From contig CAMDFO010000046.1 in assembly GCA_945897515.1 (NCBI GenBank), forward strand, positions 1 to 34,982: a stretch of 34,982 bases of DNA. The letters are read 5' to 3'. Shown here one piece after another: positions 1-10,067 of this stretch. The translations under genes and the position numbers were made by a program. Source of the DNA: Rhodoplanes serenus. Its GTDB lineage: Bacteria > Pseudomonadota > Alphaproteobacteria > Rhizobiales > Xanthobacteraceae. Positions within the stretch are counted from its first letter, which is position 1, and every line of letters starts with the position of its first letter. Under the pieces are notes generated by a model. It worked only from the letters and a program-made list of their open reading frames with translations. It did not search any database and was not told the DNA's origin.

Positions 1-534
<534 letters not shown>

Positions 535-543
535 GGATCGGGC

Positions 544-626
544 GTCATGGCGGGACTTGTTCCGGCCATCCACGTCTTCGCTACAGGTTCAAAGTCGTGG
601 ATGCCCGGCACAAAGCCGGACATGAC
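544..626. repeat. Inverted-repeat element between tuf and rpsJ (Bradyrhizobium-type intergenic palindrome)
   Basis: Two 30-base arms, 544-573 and 597-626, are imperfect inverted complements with 24 of 30 positions pairing, separated by 23 bases. The outer ends are gtcatg..., the inner ends ...catccac / gtggatg.... The wording (gtcatggc.gg.cttgt.ccggccatccac) resembles the short palindromic intergenic repeats abundant in Bradyrhizobium and relatives; this comparison is from memory. As RNA it would form a long hairpin between the tuf and rpsJ coding regions. It could act as an mRNA-stabilising or processing structure, or be a selfish REP-like unit. It has no T-tract, so it does not look like an intrinsic terminator. 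Confidence 0.8.
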
Positions 627-641
627 AGACGAGAGAGCAAA

Positions 642-950
642 ATGAACGGCCAGAATATCCGCATCCGGCTCAAGGCGTTCGACCACCGCATCCTCGATGC
701 GTCGACGCGGGAGATCGTCAACACCGCCAAGCGCACGGGCGCTCAGGTGCGTGGTCCGATCCCGCTGCCGACCAAGATCGAGAAGTTCACGGTCAACCGT
801 TCGCCGCACGTCGACAAGAAGAGCCGCGAGCAGGTCGAGATGCGCACGCACAAGCGCCTCTTGGATATCGTCGATCCGACACCGCAGACCGTTGACGCGC
901 TGATGAAGCTCGACCTCGCTGCCGGTGTCGACGTCGAAATCAAGCTCTGA
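642..950 (+). CDS. rpsJ: 30S ribosomal protein S10
   Basis: S10 is a small-subunit head protein and also NusE, the partner of NusB in transcription antitermination. The 102-residue product has the family length and the conserved [19 protein letters not shown] and RTHKRLLDI motifs. The start is the ATG of Met-Asn-Gly-Gln-Asn, preceded by a purine-rich gagagagcaaa; the frame is open further upstream, but only into the palindromic repeat. It is the first gene of the S10 operon and lies 28 bases before rplC. Confidence 0.98.
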   Translation: MNGQNIRIRLKAFDHRILDASTREIVNTAKRTGAQVRGPIPLPTKIEKFTVNRSPHVDKKSREQVEMRTHKRLLDIVDPTPQTVDALMKLDLAAGVDVEIKL

Positions 951-978
951 GCCGCAGCGGAAATTTGAGGGAATAGAC

Positions 979-1728
979 ATGCGCTCCGGGGTGATCGCCC
1001 AGAAGGTCGGAATGACCCGCCTCTTCACAGAGGCCGGCAATCATGTGCCTGTGACGGTGCTGCGCCTGGCGCAGTGCCAAGTCATCGCACATCGCAGCAA
1101 GGAGAAGGATGGCTATGTCGCCATTCAACTCGGCTCGGGCACTCGCAAGGTCAAGAATGTCAGCAAGGCCGAGCGCGGCCGTTTTGCCGTTGCCAAGGTC
1201 GAGCCGAAACGCAAGATCGCGGAATTCCGCGTCAGCGAAGACTCGGTCATTCCGGTCGGCGCCGAGATCACCGCCGATCACTTCCTGATCGGCCAGTTCG
1301 TCGATGTTACCGGCACCTCCACCGGCAAGGGCTTCGCCGGCGGCATGAAGCGGTGGAATTTCGGCGGCTTGCGCGCCACCCACGGTGTCTCGGTTTCGCA
1401 CCGCTCGATTGGTTCGACCGGCGGACGTCAGGACCCCGGCAAGACCTTCAAGAACAAGAAGATGCCCGGTCACATGGGCGTCGATAGGGTGACCACGCTC
1501 AACCTCAAGGTCGTGCAGACCGACGTCGAGCGCGGCCTGATCCTGGTCGAAGGCGCAGTGCCAGGCGTGGCAGGCGGTTGGATCACGGTCCGGGACGCGG
1601 TGAAGAAGGCGCTGCCCAAGGACGCTCCGAAGCCCGGCAAGTTCCGCGGGCCTGCGAGCGAGACTAAGGCCGAGGCTCCGGTCGAGGACGCTGCACCCGC
1701 TGCCGAAGCTGCGAAGGAGGGCGCGTGA
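979..1728 (+). CDS. rplC: 50S ribosomal protein L3
   Basis: L3 is an early-assembly large-subunit protein whose loop reaches toward the peptidyl transferase centre. The 249-residue product begins [14 protein letters not shown] and contains the typical [13 protein letters not shown] and [23 protein letters not shown] segments (the glutamine region methylated by PrmB in enterics). The ATG at 979 follows ttgaggga; an upstream ATG in the same frame at 925 lies inside rpsJ and would add nonconserved residues. The C-terminus has an Ala/Glu-rich tail of about 25 residues, common in alphaproteobacterial L3. It ends one base before rplD. Confidence 0.98.
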   Translation: MRSGVIAQKVGMTRLFTEAGNHVPVTVLRLAQCQVIAHRSKEKDGYVAIQLGSGTRKVKNVSKAERGRFAVAKVEPKRKIAEFRVSEDSVIPVGAEITADHFLIGQFVDVTGTSTGKGFAGGMKRWNFGGLRATHGVSVSHRSIGSTGGRQDPGKTFKNKKMPGHMGVDRVTTLNLKVVQTDVERGLILVEGAVPGVAGGWITVRDAVKKALPKDAPKPGKFRGPASETKAEAPVEDAAPAAEAAKEGA

Positions 1729-1729
1729 T

Positions 1730-2350
1730 ATGGAATTGAAGATCACCTCCCTCGACGGCAAGGCCGGCGACTCGGTCGAGCTGTCCGATGCCATTTTCGG
1801 TCTCGATCCGCGGCCGGACCTGCTGCAGCGTTGCGTGCGCTGGCAGCTCGCCAAGCGCCGCGCCGGGACCCACAAGGTCAAGAACCGTGCGGAAATCCAC
1901 CGCACCGGCAAAAAGATGTACGCGCAGAAAGGCACCGGCGGCGCTCGTCACGGCTCCGCCCGCGCCAACCTGTTCCGCGGAGGTGGCCGTTCGTTCGGTC
2001 CGGTGGTGCGCAGCCACGAGCACGGCCTGCCGAAGAAGGTGCGGGCGCTCGCGCTCAAGCACGCGCTCTCGGCCAAGGCCAAGGACGGCGGCATCATCAT
2101 CATTGACAAGGCGACGGTGAAGGACGGCAAGACCAAGGCGCTTGCCGGTCACTTCGAAAAGCTCGGTCTGGTCAACGCGCTGATCATCGACGGCGCCGAG
2201 GTCGAGGTGAGCTTCGCCAACGCCGCTCGCAACATTCCCAACATCGACGTGCTGCCGGTCCAGGGCATCAACGTCTACGACATCCTGCGCCGCGGCAAAC
2301 TGGTGCTGACCAAGGCCGCGCTCGATGCACTGGAGGCGCGCTTCAAATGA
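1730..2350 (+). CDS. rplD: 50S ribosomal protein L4
   Basis: L4 lines the peptide exit tunnel and in enterics represses the S10 operon. The 206-residue protein has the family length and the conserved core around [23 protein letters not shown] and the [16 protein letters not shown] region. Its Shine-Dalgarno aaggaggg lies in the last codons of rplC, nine bases upstream of the ATG, which implies coupled translation. The stop overlaps the rplW start as ATGA. Whether L4 autoregulation occurs here cannot be judged, because no matching leader structure was identified. Confidence 0.98.
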   Translation: MELKITSLDGKAGDSVELSDAIFGLDPRPDLLQRCVRWQLAKRRAGTHKVKNRAEIHRTGKKMYAQKGTGGARHGSARANLFRGGGRSFGPVVRSHEHGLPKKVRALALKHALSAKAKDGGIIIIDKATVKDGKTKALAGHFEKLGLVNALIIDGAEVEVSFANAARNIPNIDVLPVQGINVYDILRRGKLVLTKAALDALEARFK

Positions 2351-2646
2351 GCACCACCGATCCGCGCCACTACGACGTTCTGATCTCGCCGATCATCACC
2401 GAGAAGGCGACCAACGCGTCCGAGCAGAACAAGGTCGTCTTCAAGGTCGCCCGTACCGCCACCAAGCCGCAGATCAAGGATGCGGTGGAGAAGCTGTTCG
2501 ACGTCAAGGTGAAGGCCGTCAACACGCTGATCCGCAAGGGCAAGACGAGGGCATTCAAGGGCCGCCTGGGTGAACTGCAGGCGACCAAGCGTGCGGTCGT
2601 GACCCTGGAAGAGGGTCACCGCATCGACGTGACCACCGGTCTGTAA
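2347..2646 (+). CDS. rplW: 50S ribosomal protein L23
   Basis: L23 sits at the exit of the nascent peptide tunnel and is the docking site for trigger factor and SRP. The 99-residue protein has the expected length and the hallmark [10 protein letters not shown] near the N-terminus, plus [17 protein letters not shown]. The ATG overlaps the rplD stop (ATGA), and a ggagg lies ten bases upstream inside rplD, so translation is probably coupled to L4. Confidence 0.97.
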   Translation: MSTTDPRHYDVLISPIITEKATNASEQNKVVFKVARTATKPQIKDAVEKLFDVKVKAVNTLIRKGKTRAFKGRLGELQATKRAVVTLEEGHRIDVTTGL

Positions 2647-2661
2647 GGCGAAGAGGCAAGC

Positions 2662-3501
2662 ATGGCACTCAAGACCTATAAGCCGACCACGCCCAGCCAG
2701 CGGCAGTTGGTCATCGTTGATCGCTCGGCGCTTTATCGCGGCAAGCCGGTCAAGGCGCTTGTCGAAGGCCAGAATTCGTCCGGCGGGCGCAACAACGCCG
2801 GCCGCATCACCACGCGCTTCCGCGGCGGCGGCCACAAGCAGGCCTACCGCGTGATCGACTTCAAGCGCGCCAAGGCCGATCAGCCGGCGACGGTCGAGCG
2901 TATCGAATACGATCCCAACCGCACCGCCTTCATCGCGCTGATCAAGTATCCGGACGGCGCGCTGTCCTACATCCTTGCGCCGCAGCGCTTGTCGGCCGGC
3001 GACACCATCGTTTCGGGCGAGGATGTCGATATCAAGCCGGGCAATGCCATGCCGCTGGCCAACATGCCGGTCGGCACCATCGTCCACAACATCGAGCTCA
3101 AGATCGGCAAGGGCGGACAGATTGCGCGCTCGGCCGGCACCTATGCTCAGATCGTCGGCCGCGACCAGGACTACGTCATCCTGCGGCTGAACTCGACCGA
3201 GCAGCGCCTGGTGCACGGCCGCTGCATGGCGACGGTCGGCGCGGTATCGAATCCCGACAACATGAACATCTCGATCGGCAAGGCCGGCCGCAAGCGCTGG
3301 ATGGGCCGCATGCCGCACAACCGCGGCGTCTCCATGAACCCGATCGATCATCCGCACGGCGGCGGCGAAGGCCGCACCTCCGGCGGACGCCATCCGGTCA
3401 CTCCGTGGGGCTTCCCGACCAAGGGCAAGAAGACCCGCAAGAACAAGTCGACCACCAAATTCATCATGCTCAGCCGCCACGTGCGGAAGAAGCAGAGCTA
3501 G
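2662..3501 (+). CDS. rplB: 50S ribosomal protein L2
   Basis: L2 is needed for subunit association and peptidyl transferase activity. The 279-residue product matches the usual 273-280 length. It contains the RNA-binding motif [16 protein letters not shown] near residues 43-60 and the highly conserved C-terminal [13 protein letters not shown], followed by the GKKTRKNK basic tail. The ATG at 2662 follows aagaggc. It lies 15 bases after rplW and 17 bases before rpsS. Confidence 0.98.
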   Translation: MALKTYKPTTPSQRQLVIVDRSALYRGKPVKALVEGQNSSGGRNNAGRITTRFRGGGHKQAYRVIDFKRAKADQPATVERIEYDPNRTAFIALIKYPDGALSYILAPQRLSAGDTIVSGEDVDIKPGNAMPLANMPVGTIVHNIELKIGKGGQIARSAGTYAQIVGRDQDYVILRLNSTEQRLVHGRCMATVGAVSNPDNMNISIGKAGRKRWMGRMPHNRGVSMNPIDHPHGGGEGRTSGGRHPVTPWGFPTKGKKTRKNKSTTKFIMLSRHVRKKQS

Positions 3502-3518
3502 AGCTTAAGGACACGCAT

Positions 3519-3824
3519 ATGACGCGTTCGGTTTGGAAGGGCCCGTTCGTCGACGGCTATCTGCTCAAGAAGGCAGACAAGGCGCGCGGCTCCACCCGCA
3601 ACGAAATGATCAAGATCTGGAGCCGCCGTTCCACGATCCTGCCGCAGTTCGTCGGGCTGACGTTCGGCGTCTACAACGGCCAGAAGCATATCCCGGTGAA
3701 CGTCACCGAGGAGATGGTCGGCCACAAGTTCGGCGAGTTCGCGCCGACGCGGACGTTCTACGGCCATTCATCCGATCGCAAGGCGAAGCGCAGCACCAGC
3801 GCGCCGTCGCCGGCGGCGAGCTAA
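3519..3824 (+). CDS. rpsS: 30S ribosomal protein S19
   Basis: S19 binds 16S rRNA in the 30S head together with S13. The protein starts [18 protein letters not shown] and carries the conserved [14 protein letters not shown] and YNGQKHIPV blocks. At 101 residues it is about nine longer than the usual 92; the extra residues are a Ser/Ala/Pro tail after KAKR. The start at 3519 is preceded by cttaagg; the upstream in-frame ATGs fall inside rplB and do not extend conserved sequence. Confidence 0.97.
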   Translation: MTRSVWKGPFVDGYLLKKADKARGSTRNEMIKIWSRRSTILPQFVGLTFGVYNGQKHIPVNVTEEMVGHKFGEFAPTRTFYGHSSDRKAKRSTSAPSPAAS

Positions 3825-3845
3825 TAGGCGTTACGAGGAAGCATC

Positions 3846-4229
3846 ATGGGCAAGCGCAAACGCGAGCGAACGCTCTCCGACAGCGAGGCCAAGGCGGTTG
3901 CCCGCATGCTGCGGGTGTCGCCGCAGAAGCTCAATCTGGTCGCGCAGTTGATCCGCGGCAAGAAGGTCGCGACCGCGCTCGCCGATCTGCAGTTCTCGCA
4001 GAAGCGGATCGCCAAGGACGTCCAGAAGTGCCTGGAGTCGGCGATCGCCAACGCGGAAAACAACCATGACCTGGACGTCGACGATCTCGTCGTATCCCAG
4101 GCCTTTGTTGGTAAGGCGCTTGTGCTCAAGCGCTTCAGCCCGCGCGGCCGCGGCCGCATGGGGAAAATTTTGAAGCCGTTCGCCAACCTGACCATCGTCG
4201 TGCGTCAGGTCGAGAGCGAAGCGGCTTAA
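3846..4229 (+). CDS. rplV: 50S ribosomal protein L22
   Basis: L22 contributes a beta hairpin to the exit tunnel and is a site of macrolide-resistance changes in other bacteria. The 127-residue protein has the conserved [21 protein letters not shown] start region and the C-terminal hairpin with [16 protein letters not shown]. The ATG follows cgaggaagc. It sits 21 bases after rpsS and 10 bases before rpsC. The length is normal for alphaproteobacteria. Confidence 0.97.
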   Translation: MGKRKRERTLSDSEAKAVARMLRVSPQKLNLVAQLIRGKKVATALADLQFSQKRIAKDVQKCLESAIANAENNHDLDVDDLVVSQAFVGKALVLKRFSPRGRGRMGKILKPFANLTIVVRQVESEAA

Positions 4230-4239
4230 GGAGAAGGTC

Positions 4240-4938
4240 ATGGGTCAAAAGATCAACCCGATCGGCTTGCGGCTCGGCATCAACCGGACCTGGGACTCGC
4301 GCTGGTACGCCGGCAAGAACGAGTACGGCACGCTTTTGCATGAAGACATGAAGATCCGCGAAGCTCTGATGAAGGAGCTCAAGCAGGCCGCTGTGTCGAA
4401 GATCGTGATCGAACGCCCGCACAAGAAGTGCCGGGTGACGGTCCATTCGGCGCGGCCTGGCGTGGTCATCGGCAAGAAGGGCGCCGACATCGAGAAGCTG
4501 CGCAAGACGGTCGCCAAGCTCACCGACAGCGACGTCGTCATCAACATCATCGAGATCAGGAAGCCCGAACTCGACGCCCAGCTCGTCTCCGAGTCGATCG
4601 GCCAGCAGCTCGAGCGCCGCGTCGCGTTCCGCCGCGCCATGAAGCGCGCCGTGCAGTCGGCGATGCGGCTTGGCGCCCAGGGCATCCGCATCAACTGCTC
4701 GGGCCGTCTCGGCGGCGCCGAAATCGCGCGCATGGAATGGTACCGCGAGGGGCGCGTGCCGCTTCATACGCTGCGCGCCGACATCGACTACGGCGTCTCC
4801 ACCGCGTTCACCACCTACGGCACTTGCGGCGTCAAGGTCTGGATCTTCAAGGGCGAGATCATGGAGCACGACTCCATGGCGCAGGATAAGCGTCTCGCCG
4901 AGGCCGAAGCCGGTCGTCCGCGCCGTGAGACGGTCTAA
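4240..4938 (+). CDS. rpsC: 30S ribosomal protein S3
   Basis: S3 lies at the mRNA entry channel and contributes to helicase activity. The 232-residue product begins [14 protein letters not shown] and contains the KH domain signature [17 protein letters not shown] around residues 72-88. The C-terminal S3 domain shows [31 protein letters not shown]. The start follows taaggagaaggtc, a strong ribosome binding site overlapping the end of rplV. Length and motifs are standard. Confidence 0.98.
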   Translation: MGQKINPIGLRLGINRTWDSRWYAGKNEYGTLLHEDMKIREALMKELKQAAVSKIVIERPHKKCRVTVHSARPGVVIGKKGADIEKLRKTVAKLTDSDVVINIIEIRKPELDAQLVSESIGQQLERRVAFRRAMKRAVQSAMRLGAQGIRINCSGRLGGAEIARMEWYREGRVPLHTLRADIDYGVSTAFTTYGTCGVKVWIFKGEIMEHDSMAQDKRLAEAEAGRPRRETV

Positions 4939-4975
4939 GGCGCACGAGAGCTAAGGACAAAAAAGGTCATTCGTC

Positions 4976-5389
4976 ATGCTGCAACCGAAGAAAACCAAGT
5001 TCCGCAAGATGCACAAGGGCCGCATCCATGGCATTGCCACGAGCGGAATCGACCTTGCATTCGGGCAGCACGGTCTCAAGGCGATGGAGCCGGAGCGCCT
5101 GACCGCACGCCAGATCGAAGCGGCGCGCCGCGCGCTCACCCGCCACATGAAGCGCGCCGGGCAGGTCTGGATCAGGGTCTATCCGGATGTGCCGGTGTCG
5201 AAGAAGCCGCTCGAAGTCCGCATGGGCTCGGGCAAGGGCTCGGTTGAGCTCTGGGTCGCGCGGGTGAAGCCTGGCCGTATCCTGTTCGAGGTCGACGGCA
5301 TCTCGGAGCAGCTCGCCAAGGAGGCGCTGACGCTTGCTGCCGCCAAGCTGCCGATCAAGACGCGTTTCGTTTCGCGCATTAGCGGCTAA
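4976..5389 (+). CDS. rplP: 50S ribosomal protein L16
   Basis: L16 organises the A-site region of 23S rRNA. The 137-residue product has the family length and begins [16 protein letters not shown]. It has the conserved [21 protein letters not shown] and [17 protein letters not shown] segments; the latter contains the arginine that is hydroxylated in E. coli L16. The 37-base gap after rpsC is one of the larger ones in this operon; aaaaagg lies 9-10 bases upstream of the ATG. Confidence 0.98.
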   Translation: MLQPKKTKFRKMHKGRIHGIATSGIDLAFGQHGLKAMEPERLTARQIEAARRALTRHMKRAGQVWIRVYPDVPVSKKPLEVRMGSGKGSVELWVARVKPGRILFEVDGISEQLAKEALTLAAAKLPIKTRFVSRISG

Positions 5390-5404
5390 GGTCGAGGAAC
5401 CGCC

Positions 5405-5779
5405 ATGAAAACGTCCGATGCGCGCGCCATGTCCGTCGATCAGCTCGACGACGAGGTGCTCAAGCTCAAGAAAGAGCAGTTCAACCTGCGCTTTCAGCGG
5501 GCGACCGGCCAGCTCGAGAACACCTCGCGGGTGCGCGTGGTGCGGCGCGACATCGCGCGGCTCAAGACCGTTGCGCGGCAGAAGCGCGTCGGCGTCGAGC
5601 CGAAGGCGGGCGCCGGGCCGACCGCGGCCGAGCCGGTACGGGCCACAAGGCCAAGGCGCACCGCAAAGGCGCAGCCGCCGCGCAGTTCGCGTTCCAAGCC
5701 GAGCGTCAAGTCCAGGTCCAAGGCTACACAGACCAGGGCCAAGGCGAAGTCGAAATACCGCGCGCAGATAAAGAAATAA
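5405..5779 (+). CDS. rpmC: 50S ribosomal protein L29 with a long basic C-terminal extension
   Basis: L29 sits beside L23 at the tunnel exit. Residues 1-65 are a normal L29: helices around [20 protein letters not shown], the ATGQLENT.R motif and [15 protein letters not shown]. The family normally ends here at about 65-70 residues, but this frame continues to residue 124 with a Lys/Arg/Ser/Pro-rich tail. The tail uses codons that are uncommon in the flanking ribosomal genes, including four AGG, two ACA, CCA, GTA and ATA. This suggests weak selection, a recent addition, or a frame change in an older spacer. The ATG follows gtcgaggaaccgcc. The stop is ten bases before rpsQ, so the extension fills the space that would otherwise be a gap. 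Confidence 0.93.
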   Translation: MKTSDARAMSVDQLDDEVLKLKKEQFNLRFQRATGQLENTSRVRVVRRDIARLKTVARQKRVGVEPKAGAGPTAAEPVRATRPRRTAKAQPPRSSRSKPSVKSRSKATQTRAKAKSKYRAQIKK

Positions 5780-5789
5780 GAGGATCGAC

Positions 5790-6119
5790 ATGCCGAAGCG
5801 AACGCTGCAGGGCGTGGTTGTCAGCGACAAGCAGGACAAGACGGTTGTTGTCCGCGTTGAGCGGCGCTTCACCCATCCTGTCATGAAAAAGACCGTGCGC
5901 CGGTCGACGACGTTCCATGCGCACGACGAGAAGAACGAGTTCTCGGTCGGCGATCTGGTGCGGATCGAGGAGCATCGTCCGATCTCCCGACTCAAGCGCT
6001 GGCTTGTGATCGACGGCGAGAAGCGGGCGAAGATCGAGGCGGCCGTCGATGACGGCGCCGTGGCGTCGGGCCGCACGTCGAAGAAGTCGAAGGCCCAGGC
6101 TAGTCAACCCGCGAAGTAA
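5790..6119 (+). CDS. rpsQ: 30S ribosomal protein S17
   Basis: S17 is a primary 16S rRNA-binding protein with an OB fold. The 109-residue product carries the core [39 protein letters not shown] and [16 protein letters not shown]. The family usually ends near residue 80-85; here a 25-residue Ser/Ala/Lys tail follows. The start has aagaggat upstream, overlapping the rpmC stop region. There are 33 bases before rplN. Confidence 0.97.
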   Translation: MPKRTLQGVVVSDKQDKTVVVRVERRFTHPVMKKTVRRSTTFHAHDEKNEFSVGDLVRIEEHRPISRLKRWLVIDGEKRAKIEAAVDDGAVASGRTSKKSKAQASQPAK

Positions 6120-6152
6120 ACGGGCCATAGGTAACGGAATTAGAGGCGCGCC

Positions 6153-6521
6153 ATGATTCAGATGCAAACCAACCTCGACGTCGCGGACAATTCCGGCGCG
6201 CGCCGCGTCATGTGCATCAAGGTGCTGGGTGGCTCCAAGCGCAAGTACGCCACGATAGGCGACGTCATCGTCGTCTCGGTCAAGGAGGCGATCCCGCGCG
6301 GCCGCGTCAAGAAGGGCGAAGTGATGAAGGCCGTCGTGGTGCGCATCCGCAAGGATATCAAGCGCGCCGACGGTTCGGTGATCCGCTTCGACCGCAACGC
6401 CGCGGTGCTGATCAATCCGCAGATGGAGCCGGTCGGCACCCGCATTTTCGGACCCGTGCCGCGTGAGCTGCGCGCCAAGAACCACATGAAGATCATTTCG
6501 CTTGCGCCGGAGGTGCTGTGA
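6153..6521 (+). CDS. rplN: 50S ribosomal protein L14
   Basis: L14 contacts L19 and 16S rRNA at the subunit interface and is the site of RsfS binding. The protein has exactly the canonical 122 residues and starts [33 protein letters not shown]. It is the first gene of the spc segment. Its TGA stop overlaps the rplX ATG by one base (TGATG). Confidence 0.98.
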   Translation: MIQMQTNLDVADNSGARRVMCIKVLGGSKRKYATIGDVIVVSVKEAIPRGRVKKGEVMKAVVVRIRKDIKRADGSVIRFDRNAAVLINPQMEPVGTRIFGPVPRELRAKNHMKIISLAPEVL

Positions 6522-6847
6522 TGGCGGCCAAGATCAAGAAGGGCGACAAGGTCGTCGTGCTTTCGGGCCGCGACAAGGGACGCAGCGGCGAGGTCATCGA
6601 GGTGCGGCCGCGCGAGGAGCGCGCGCTGGTGCGCGGCGTCAACATGGTCAAGCGCCACCAGCGCCAGACCGCGCAGCAGGAGGGCGGCATCATCTCCAAG
6701 GAAGCGCCGATCCACCTGTCCAATCTTGCATACGCCGATCCTAAGGACGGCAAGCCGACCCGCGTCGGTTTCAAGTTCATCGGCGAGGGTGAGGCGCGCC
6801 GCAGGGTGCGTGTTGCCAAGCGTTCGGGAGTCGAGATCGATGGCTAA
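6521..6847 (+). CDS. rplX: 50S ribosomal protein L24
   Basis: L24 nucleates 50S assembly. The 108-residue product has the KOW motif [21 protein letters not shown] near residues 4-25, then [22 protein letters not shown]. The ATG at 6521 overlaps the rplN stop (TGATG); a GTG three bases earlier is in frame but less likely to be the start. The end overlaps the rplE start by eight bases, so rplN, rplX and rplE form a translationally coupled trio. Confidence 0.97.
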   Translation: MAAKIKKGDKVVVLSGRDKGRSGEVIEVRPREERALVRGVNMVKRHQRQTAQQEGGIISKEAPIHLSNLAYADPKDGKPTRVGFKFIGEGEARRRVRVAKRSGVEIDG

Positions 6848-7541
6848 GGACGAGAAAAAAGTCGAGAAGGCGCCCCGGGTCGACAAGTCGCCGGAGGCCG
6901 CAGCTCGCGCCGAAAAGGCCGCGCAGGCCAGGGAAAAGGCTGCCCAGAAAAAGGCGGCGGAGGCTGGCGAGAAGAAGCCGCGGGAGCCCGAGGAGCGGGT
7001 TACGCCGCGCCTGCGGACCATCTTCGACGAGGAGATCCGCAAGAAGCTGATCGAGCAGTTCGGCTACAAGAACCCGATGCAGGTTCCGACGATCGACAAG
7101 ATCGTGCTGAATATGGGCATCGGCGAGGGCGTCAACGACCGCAAGAAGGTCGAGAACGCGGCCTCCGACCTGTCGCTGATCGCCGGCCAGAAGGCGGTGA
7201 TCACCCGCTCGCGCAAGTCGATCGCGACCTACAAGTTGCGCGACGGCCAGCCGATCGGCTGCAAGGTGACGCTGCGCAAGGCCCGCATGTACGAATTCCT
7301 CGACCGCCTGGTCACCATCGCGCTGCCGCGCGTGCGGGATTTCCGCGGGCTGAACCCGAAGAGCTTCGACGGCCGCGGCAACTATTCGCTCGGCATCAAG
7401 GAACACATCATTTTCCCGGAAATCGACTACGACAAGGTGGCCGACGTCTGGGGCATGGACATCACGGTCTGCACGACCGCGGGCACCGACGACGAGGCGC
7501 GCGCGCTGTTGGCCGCATTCAACTTCCCGTTCCGGCAGTGA
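6840..7541 (+). CDS. rplE: 50S ribosomal protein L5 with a charged N-terminal extension
   Basis: L5 binds 5S rRNA and contacts the P-site tRNA. Residues from about 54 to 233 are a standard L5: [65 protein letters not shown] and the end FNFPFRQ. The family is typically 179-187 residues; this one is 233 because of about 50 extra Lys/Glu/Ala-rich residues at the start, likely a coiled or disordered arm. The ATG at 6840 overlaps the end of rplX. The next in-frame ATG (codon 80) already lies inside the conserved core, so a shorter natural L5 cannot start at an ATG here. Confidence 0.96.
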   Translation: MAKDEKKVEKAPRVDKSPEAAARAEKAAQAREKAAQKKAAEAGEKKPREPEERVTPRLRTIFDEEIRKKLIEQFGYKNPMQVPTIDKIVLNMGIGEGVNDRKKVENAASDLSLIAGQKAVITRSRKSIATYKLRDGQPIGCKVTLRKARMYEFLDRLVTIALPRVRDFRGLNPKSFDGRGNYSLGIKEHIIFPEIDYDKVADVWGMDITVCTTAGTDDEARALLAAFNFPFRQ

Positions 7542-7581
7542 GGCTCTGAGAGCTTCAAACGCGGAAACCCAGGAGACACGA

Positions 7582-7887
7582 ATGGCGAAGAAGAGTTCGA
7601 TCGAGAAGAATAATCGTCGTCGCAAGATGACGAAGCAGACCGCCGCCGGCCGGGCGCGGCTGAAGGCTGTCGTGATGGACAAGAAGAAGACCATGGAAGA
7701 GCGCTTCGCAGCGACGCTCAAGCTCGCGAAAATGCCGCGCAACGGGTCGGCCACGCGCATTCGCAATCGCTGCGAACTGACCGGGCGTCCGCGCGCGTAC
7801 TACCGCAAGCACAGGCTCAGCCGTATCGCGTTGCGTGAGCTCGGCAACAAGGGCCTGATTCCCGGCCTGTTGAAGTCGAGCTGGTGA
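7582..7887 (+). CDS. rpsN: 30S ribosomal protein S14 (zinc-independent type)
   Basis: S14 is a late-assembling 30S head protein. The product has exactly 101 residues, the length of the C-minus form that lacks zinc-binding cysteine pairs; only one Cys is present, in [17 protein letters not shown]. The start has caggagac upstream. The 40-base gap after rplE is among the larger ones in the spc region. No zinc-containing paralogue is present in the window. Confidence 0.97.
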   Translation: MAKKSSIEKNNRRRKMTKQTAAGRARLKAVVMDKKKTMEERFAATLKLAKMPRNGSATRIRNRCELTGRPRAYYRKHRLSRIALRELGNKGLIPGLLKSSW

Positions 7888-7897
7888 GGAGGGTCGC

Positions 7898-8296
7898 ATG
7901 TCAGTCAATGATCCCATCAGCGACCTGATCGCGCGTATCAACAACGCGCAGATGCGCAAGAAGCCGAAGGTCTCGACCCCCGGCTCGCGGCTGCGCGTGA
8001 GCGTGCTGGATGTGCTCAAGAACGAGGGCTACATCCGCGGCTATGCCACCGTCGATCACGCCGACGGCCGCAGCGAGCTCGAGATCGAGCTGAAATACTT
8101 CGACGGCGAGCCGGTGATCCGCGAGTTCTCGCGGGTGTCGAAGCCAGGGCGCCGCGTCTACGTCGCGGTCCGCAACCTGCCGCGCATCAACAACGGGCTC
8201 GGCGTCGCCATCCTCTCCACGCCCAAGGGCGTGATGGCCGACCACGATGCACGCGACGCCAACGTCGGCGGCGAAGTGCTCTGCACGGTGTTCTGA
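7898..8296 (+). CDS. rpsH: 30S ribosomal protein S8
   Basis: S8 is a primary 16S rRNA-binding protein and in E. coli the translational repressor of the spc operon. The 132-residue product starts with [22 protein letters not shown], contains [10 protein letters not shown] and ends with the conserved GGEVLCTVF. The start follows ggtgaggagggtcgc, a very strong Shine-Dalgarno that overlaps the rpsN stop. No obvious S8 target-like structure was checked at rplE. Confidence 0.98.
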   Translation: MSVNDPISDLIARINNAQMRKKPKVSTPGSRLRVSVLDVLKNEGYIRGYATVDHADGRSELEIELKYFDGEPVIREFSRVSKPGRRVYVAVRNLPRINNGLGVAILSTPKGVMADHDARDANVGGEVLCTVF

Positions 8297-8318
8297 GCGG
8301 GGATTAGGAAACAGAATC

Positions 8319-8852
8319 ATGTCTCGCATCGGAAAAAAACCGGTCCCAATCCCGTCGGGCGTCACCGCGAACGTCGAGGGTCAGACCGTCAAGATGAAGG
8401 GCCCGAAGGGCGCGCTGCAGTTCGTGGTGCCCAACGAAGTCACCGTGAAGATGGACGCAGGCGCCATCAAGCTCGACCCGCGCAACGAAACCAAGCGCGC
8501 GCGTTCGATGTGGGGCACCTCGCGCACGCTGGTGAACAACCTGGTAACCGGCGTCACCAAGGGCTTCGAGCGCAAGCTCGAAATCACCGGCGTCGGCTTC
8601 CGCGCGGCGGTGCAGGGCAAGAACCTGCAGCTCCAGCTCGGCTACAGCCACGATGTGGTTTATCCGATCCCCGAGGGCATCGCGATCGTGACGCCGCGGC
8701 CGGTCGAGATCATCATCACGGGGATCGACAAGCAGAAGGTCGGCCAGGTCGCCGCCGAGATCCGCGATTTCCGTCCGCCGGAGCCCTACAAGGGCAAGGG
8801 CGTCAAGTACGCAGGCGAATTCATCTTCCGCAAGGAAGGCAAGAAGAAGTAA
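8319..8852 (+). CDS. rplF: 50S ribosomal protein L6
   Basis: L6 lies near the factor-binding site of the 50S subunit. The 177-residue product starts [15 protein letters not shown] and has the conserved C-terminal [16 protein letters not shown]. Length is exactly typical. The ATG at 8319 follows ttaggaaac. An upstream ATG in the same frame at 8247 lies in rpsH and is not conserved. It sits 22 bases after rpsH and 29 before rplR. Confidence 0.98.
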   Translation: MSRIGKKPVPIPSGVTANVEGQTVKMKGPKGALQFVVPNEVTVKMDAGAIKLDPRNETKRARSMWGTSRTLVNNLVTGVTKGFERKLEITGVGFRAAVQGKNLQLQLGYSHDVVYPIPEGIAIVTPRPVEIIITGIDKQKVGQVAAEIRDFRPPEPYKGKGVKYAGEFIFRKEGKKK

Positions 8853-8881
8853 CGGGAGCCTGAGGGCTTACGGAGCAAACG

Positions 8882-9244
8882 ATGGCTACTGTCAGAACCA
8901 GAACCGATCGGCGCAGGGCGTCGGTCCGTCGCACCGTCAAGAAGGCGGCGAACGGCCGCGTGCGACTGTCGGTTCACCGCTCGGGCAAGCATATCTACGC
9001 CCAGGTGATCGACGATGTGAAAGGCGTAACGCTGGTTGCCGCCTCTTCGATCGAGAAGGACATGCGGGGCAGCCTCAAGACCGGCGCCAATGTCGACGCC
9101 GCCAAGGCCGTCGGCAAGCTGGTCGCCGAGCGTGCCGTCGAGAAGGGCGTTACCAACGTGGTGTTCGACCGCGGCAGCTATCTCTACCACGGGCGAGTCA
9201 AGGCGCTGGCGGACGCGGCGCGCGAGGGCGGGCTCAAGTTCTGA
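8882..9244 (+). CDS. rplR: 50S ribosomal protein L18
   Basis: L18 binds 5S rRNA together with L5 and L25. The 120-residue product has [18 protein letters not shown], an [17 protein letters not shown] segment and the family end [26 protein letters not shown]. The ATG follows acggagcaaacg. The length is standard and nothing is odd. Confidence 0.98.
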   Translation: MATVRTRTDRRRASVRRTVKKAANGRVRLSVHRSGKHIYAQVIDDVKGVTLVAASSIEKDMRGSLKTGANVDAAKAVGKLVAERAVEKGVTNVVFDRGSYLYHGRVKALADAAREGGLKF

Positions 9245-9288
9245 ACGGATAAGGACGGGCGCAAGGCTCGAACAGAGAGAAGATCGTT

Positions 9289-9849
9289 ATGGCACGTGAA
9301 CCCAGGCGCGAACGCGGTGAACGCGAAGAGAGCGAGTTCATTGACAAGCTCGTTCACATCAACCGCGTCGCCAAGGTGGTGAAGGGCGGCCGGCGTTTCG
9401 GCTTCGCCGCGCTCGTCGTGGTCGGCGACCAGAAGGGCCGGGTCGGCTTCGGTCACGGCAAGGCGCGCGAGGTGCCGGAAGCGATCCGCAAGGCCACCGA
9501 AGCCGCCAAGCGCAACCTGACGCGCGTGCCGCTGCGCGAAGGCCGCACGCTGCATCACGACGTGCTCGGCCGCCACGGCGCCGGCAAGGTGTTTTTGCGC
9601 GCGGCGCCTCCCGGCACCGGCATCATCGCCGGCGGCCCGATGCGCGCGGTGTTCGAGTCGCTCGGCATGCAGGACGTGGTGGCGAAGTCGCTCGGCTCGT
9701 CCAATCCCTACAACATGGTGCGTGCGACCTTCGACGCGCTCAAGCACCAGGATTCGCCGCGATCGGTCGCGGCCCGGCGCAACATCAAGGTTTCGGCGCT
9801 GCAGTCGCGCCGCCGCGACGTCGACGCCGAAGCGGCGACGGCCGAGTAA
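9289..9849 (+). CDS. rpsE: 30S ribosomal protein S5
   Basis: S5 helps maintain decoding fidelity and is the target of spectinomycin-resistance changes. The 186-residue product shows the double-stranded RNA-binding-like N-domain with [24 protein letters not shown] and the C-domain with [18 protein letters not shown] and [16 protein letters not shown]. The start at 9289 follows gagagaagatcgtt. Length is within the family range; it is 44 bases after rplR. Confidence 0.98.
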   Translation: MAREPRRERGEREESEFIDKLVHINRVAKVVKGGRRFGFAALVVVGDQKGRVGFGHGKAREVPEAIRKATEAAKRNLTRVPLREGRTLHHDVLGRHGAGKVFLRAAPPGTGIIAGGPMRAVFESLGMQDVVAKSLGSSNPYNMVRATFDALKHQDSPRSVAARRNIKVSALQSRRRDVDAEAATAE

Positions 9850-9863
9850 GGCGGGAGACTGAT

Positions 9864-10055
9864 ATGGCAAGCACCAAGACCGTCAAGGTTGAACAGATTG
9901 GCAGCCCGATGCGCCGCGAGCACACTCAGCGCGAGACGCTGATCGGGCTTGGATTGAACAAGATCGGCCGCCAGCGCGAGCTGCCGGATACGCCCGCGAC
10001 GCGTGGCATGATCCGCAAGGTGCGGCACATCGTGCGCGTGGTCGACGGCAAATAA
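9864..10055 (+). CDS. rpmD: 50S ribosomal protein L30
   Basis: L30 is a small large-subunit protein. The 63-residue product has the usual length and pattern: [13 protein letters not shown] near the start, [12 protein letters not shown] in the middle and the [12 protein letters not shown] end. The start has gcgggagactgat upstream, overlapping the rpsE stop region. Position between rpsE and rplO is canonical. Confidence 0.97.
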   Translation: MASTKTVKVEQIGSPMRREHTQRETLIGLGLNKIGRQRELPDTPATRGMIRKVRHIVRVVDGK

Positions 10056-10067
10056 GGAGAAGGGGCC

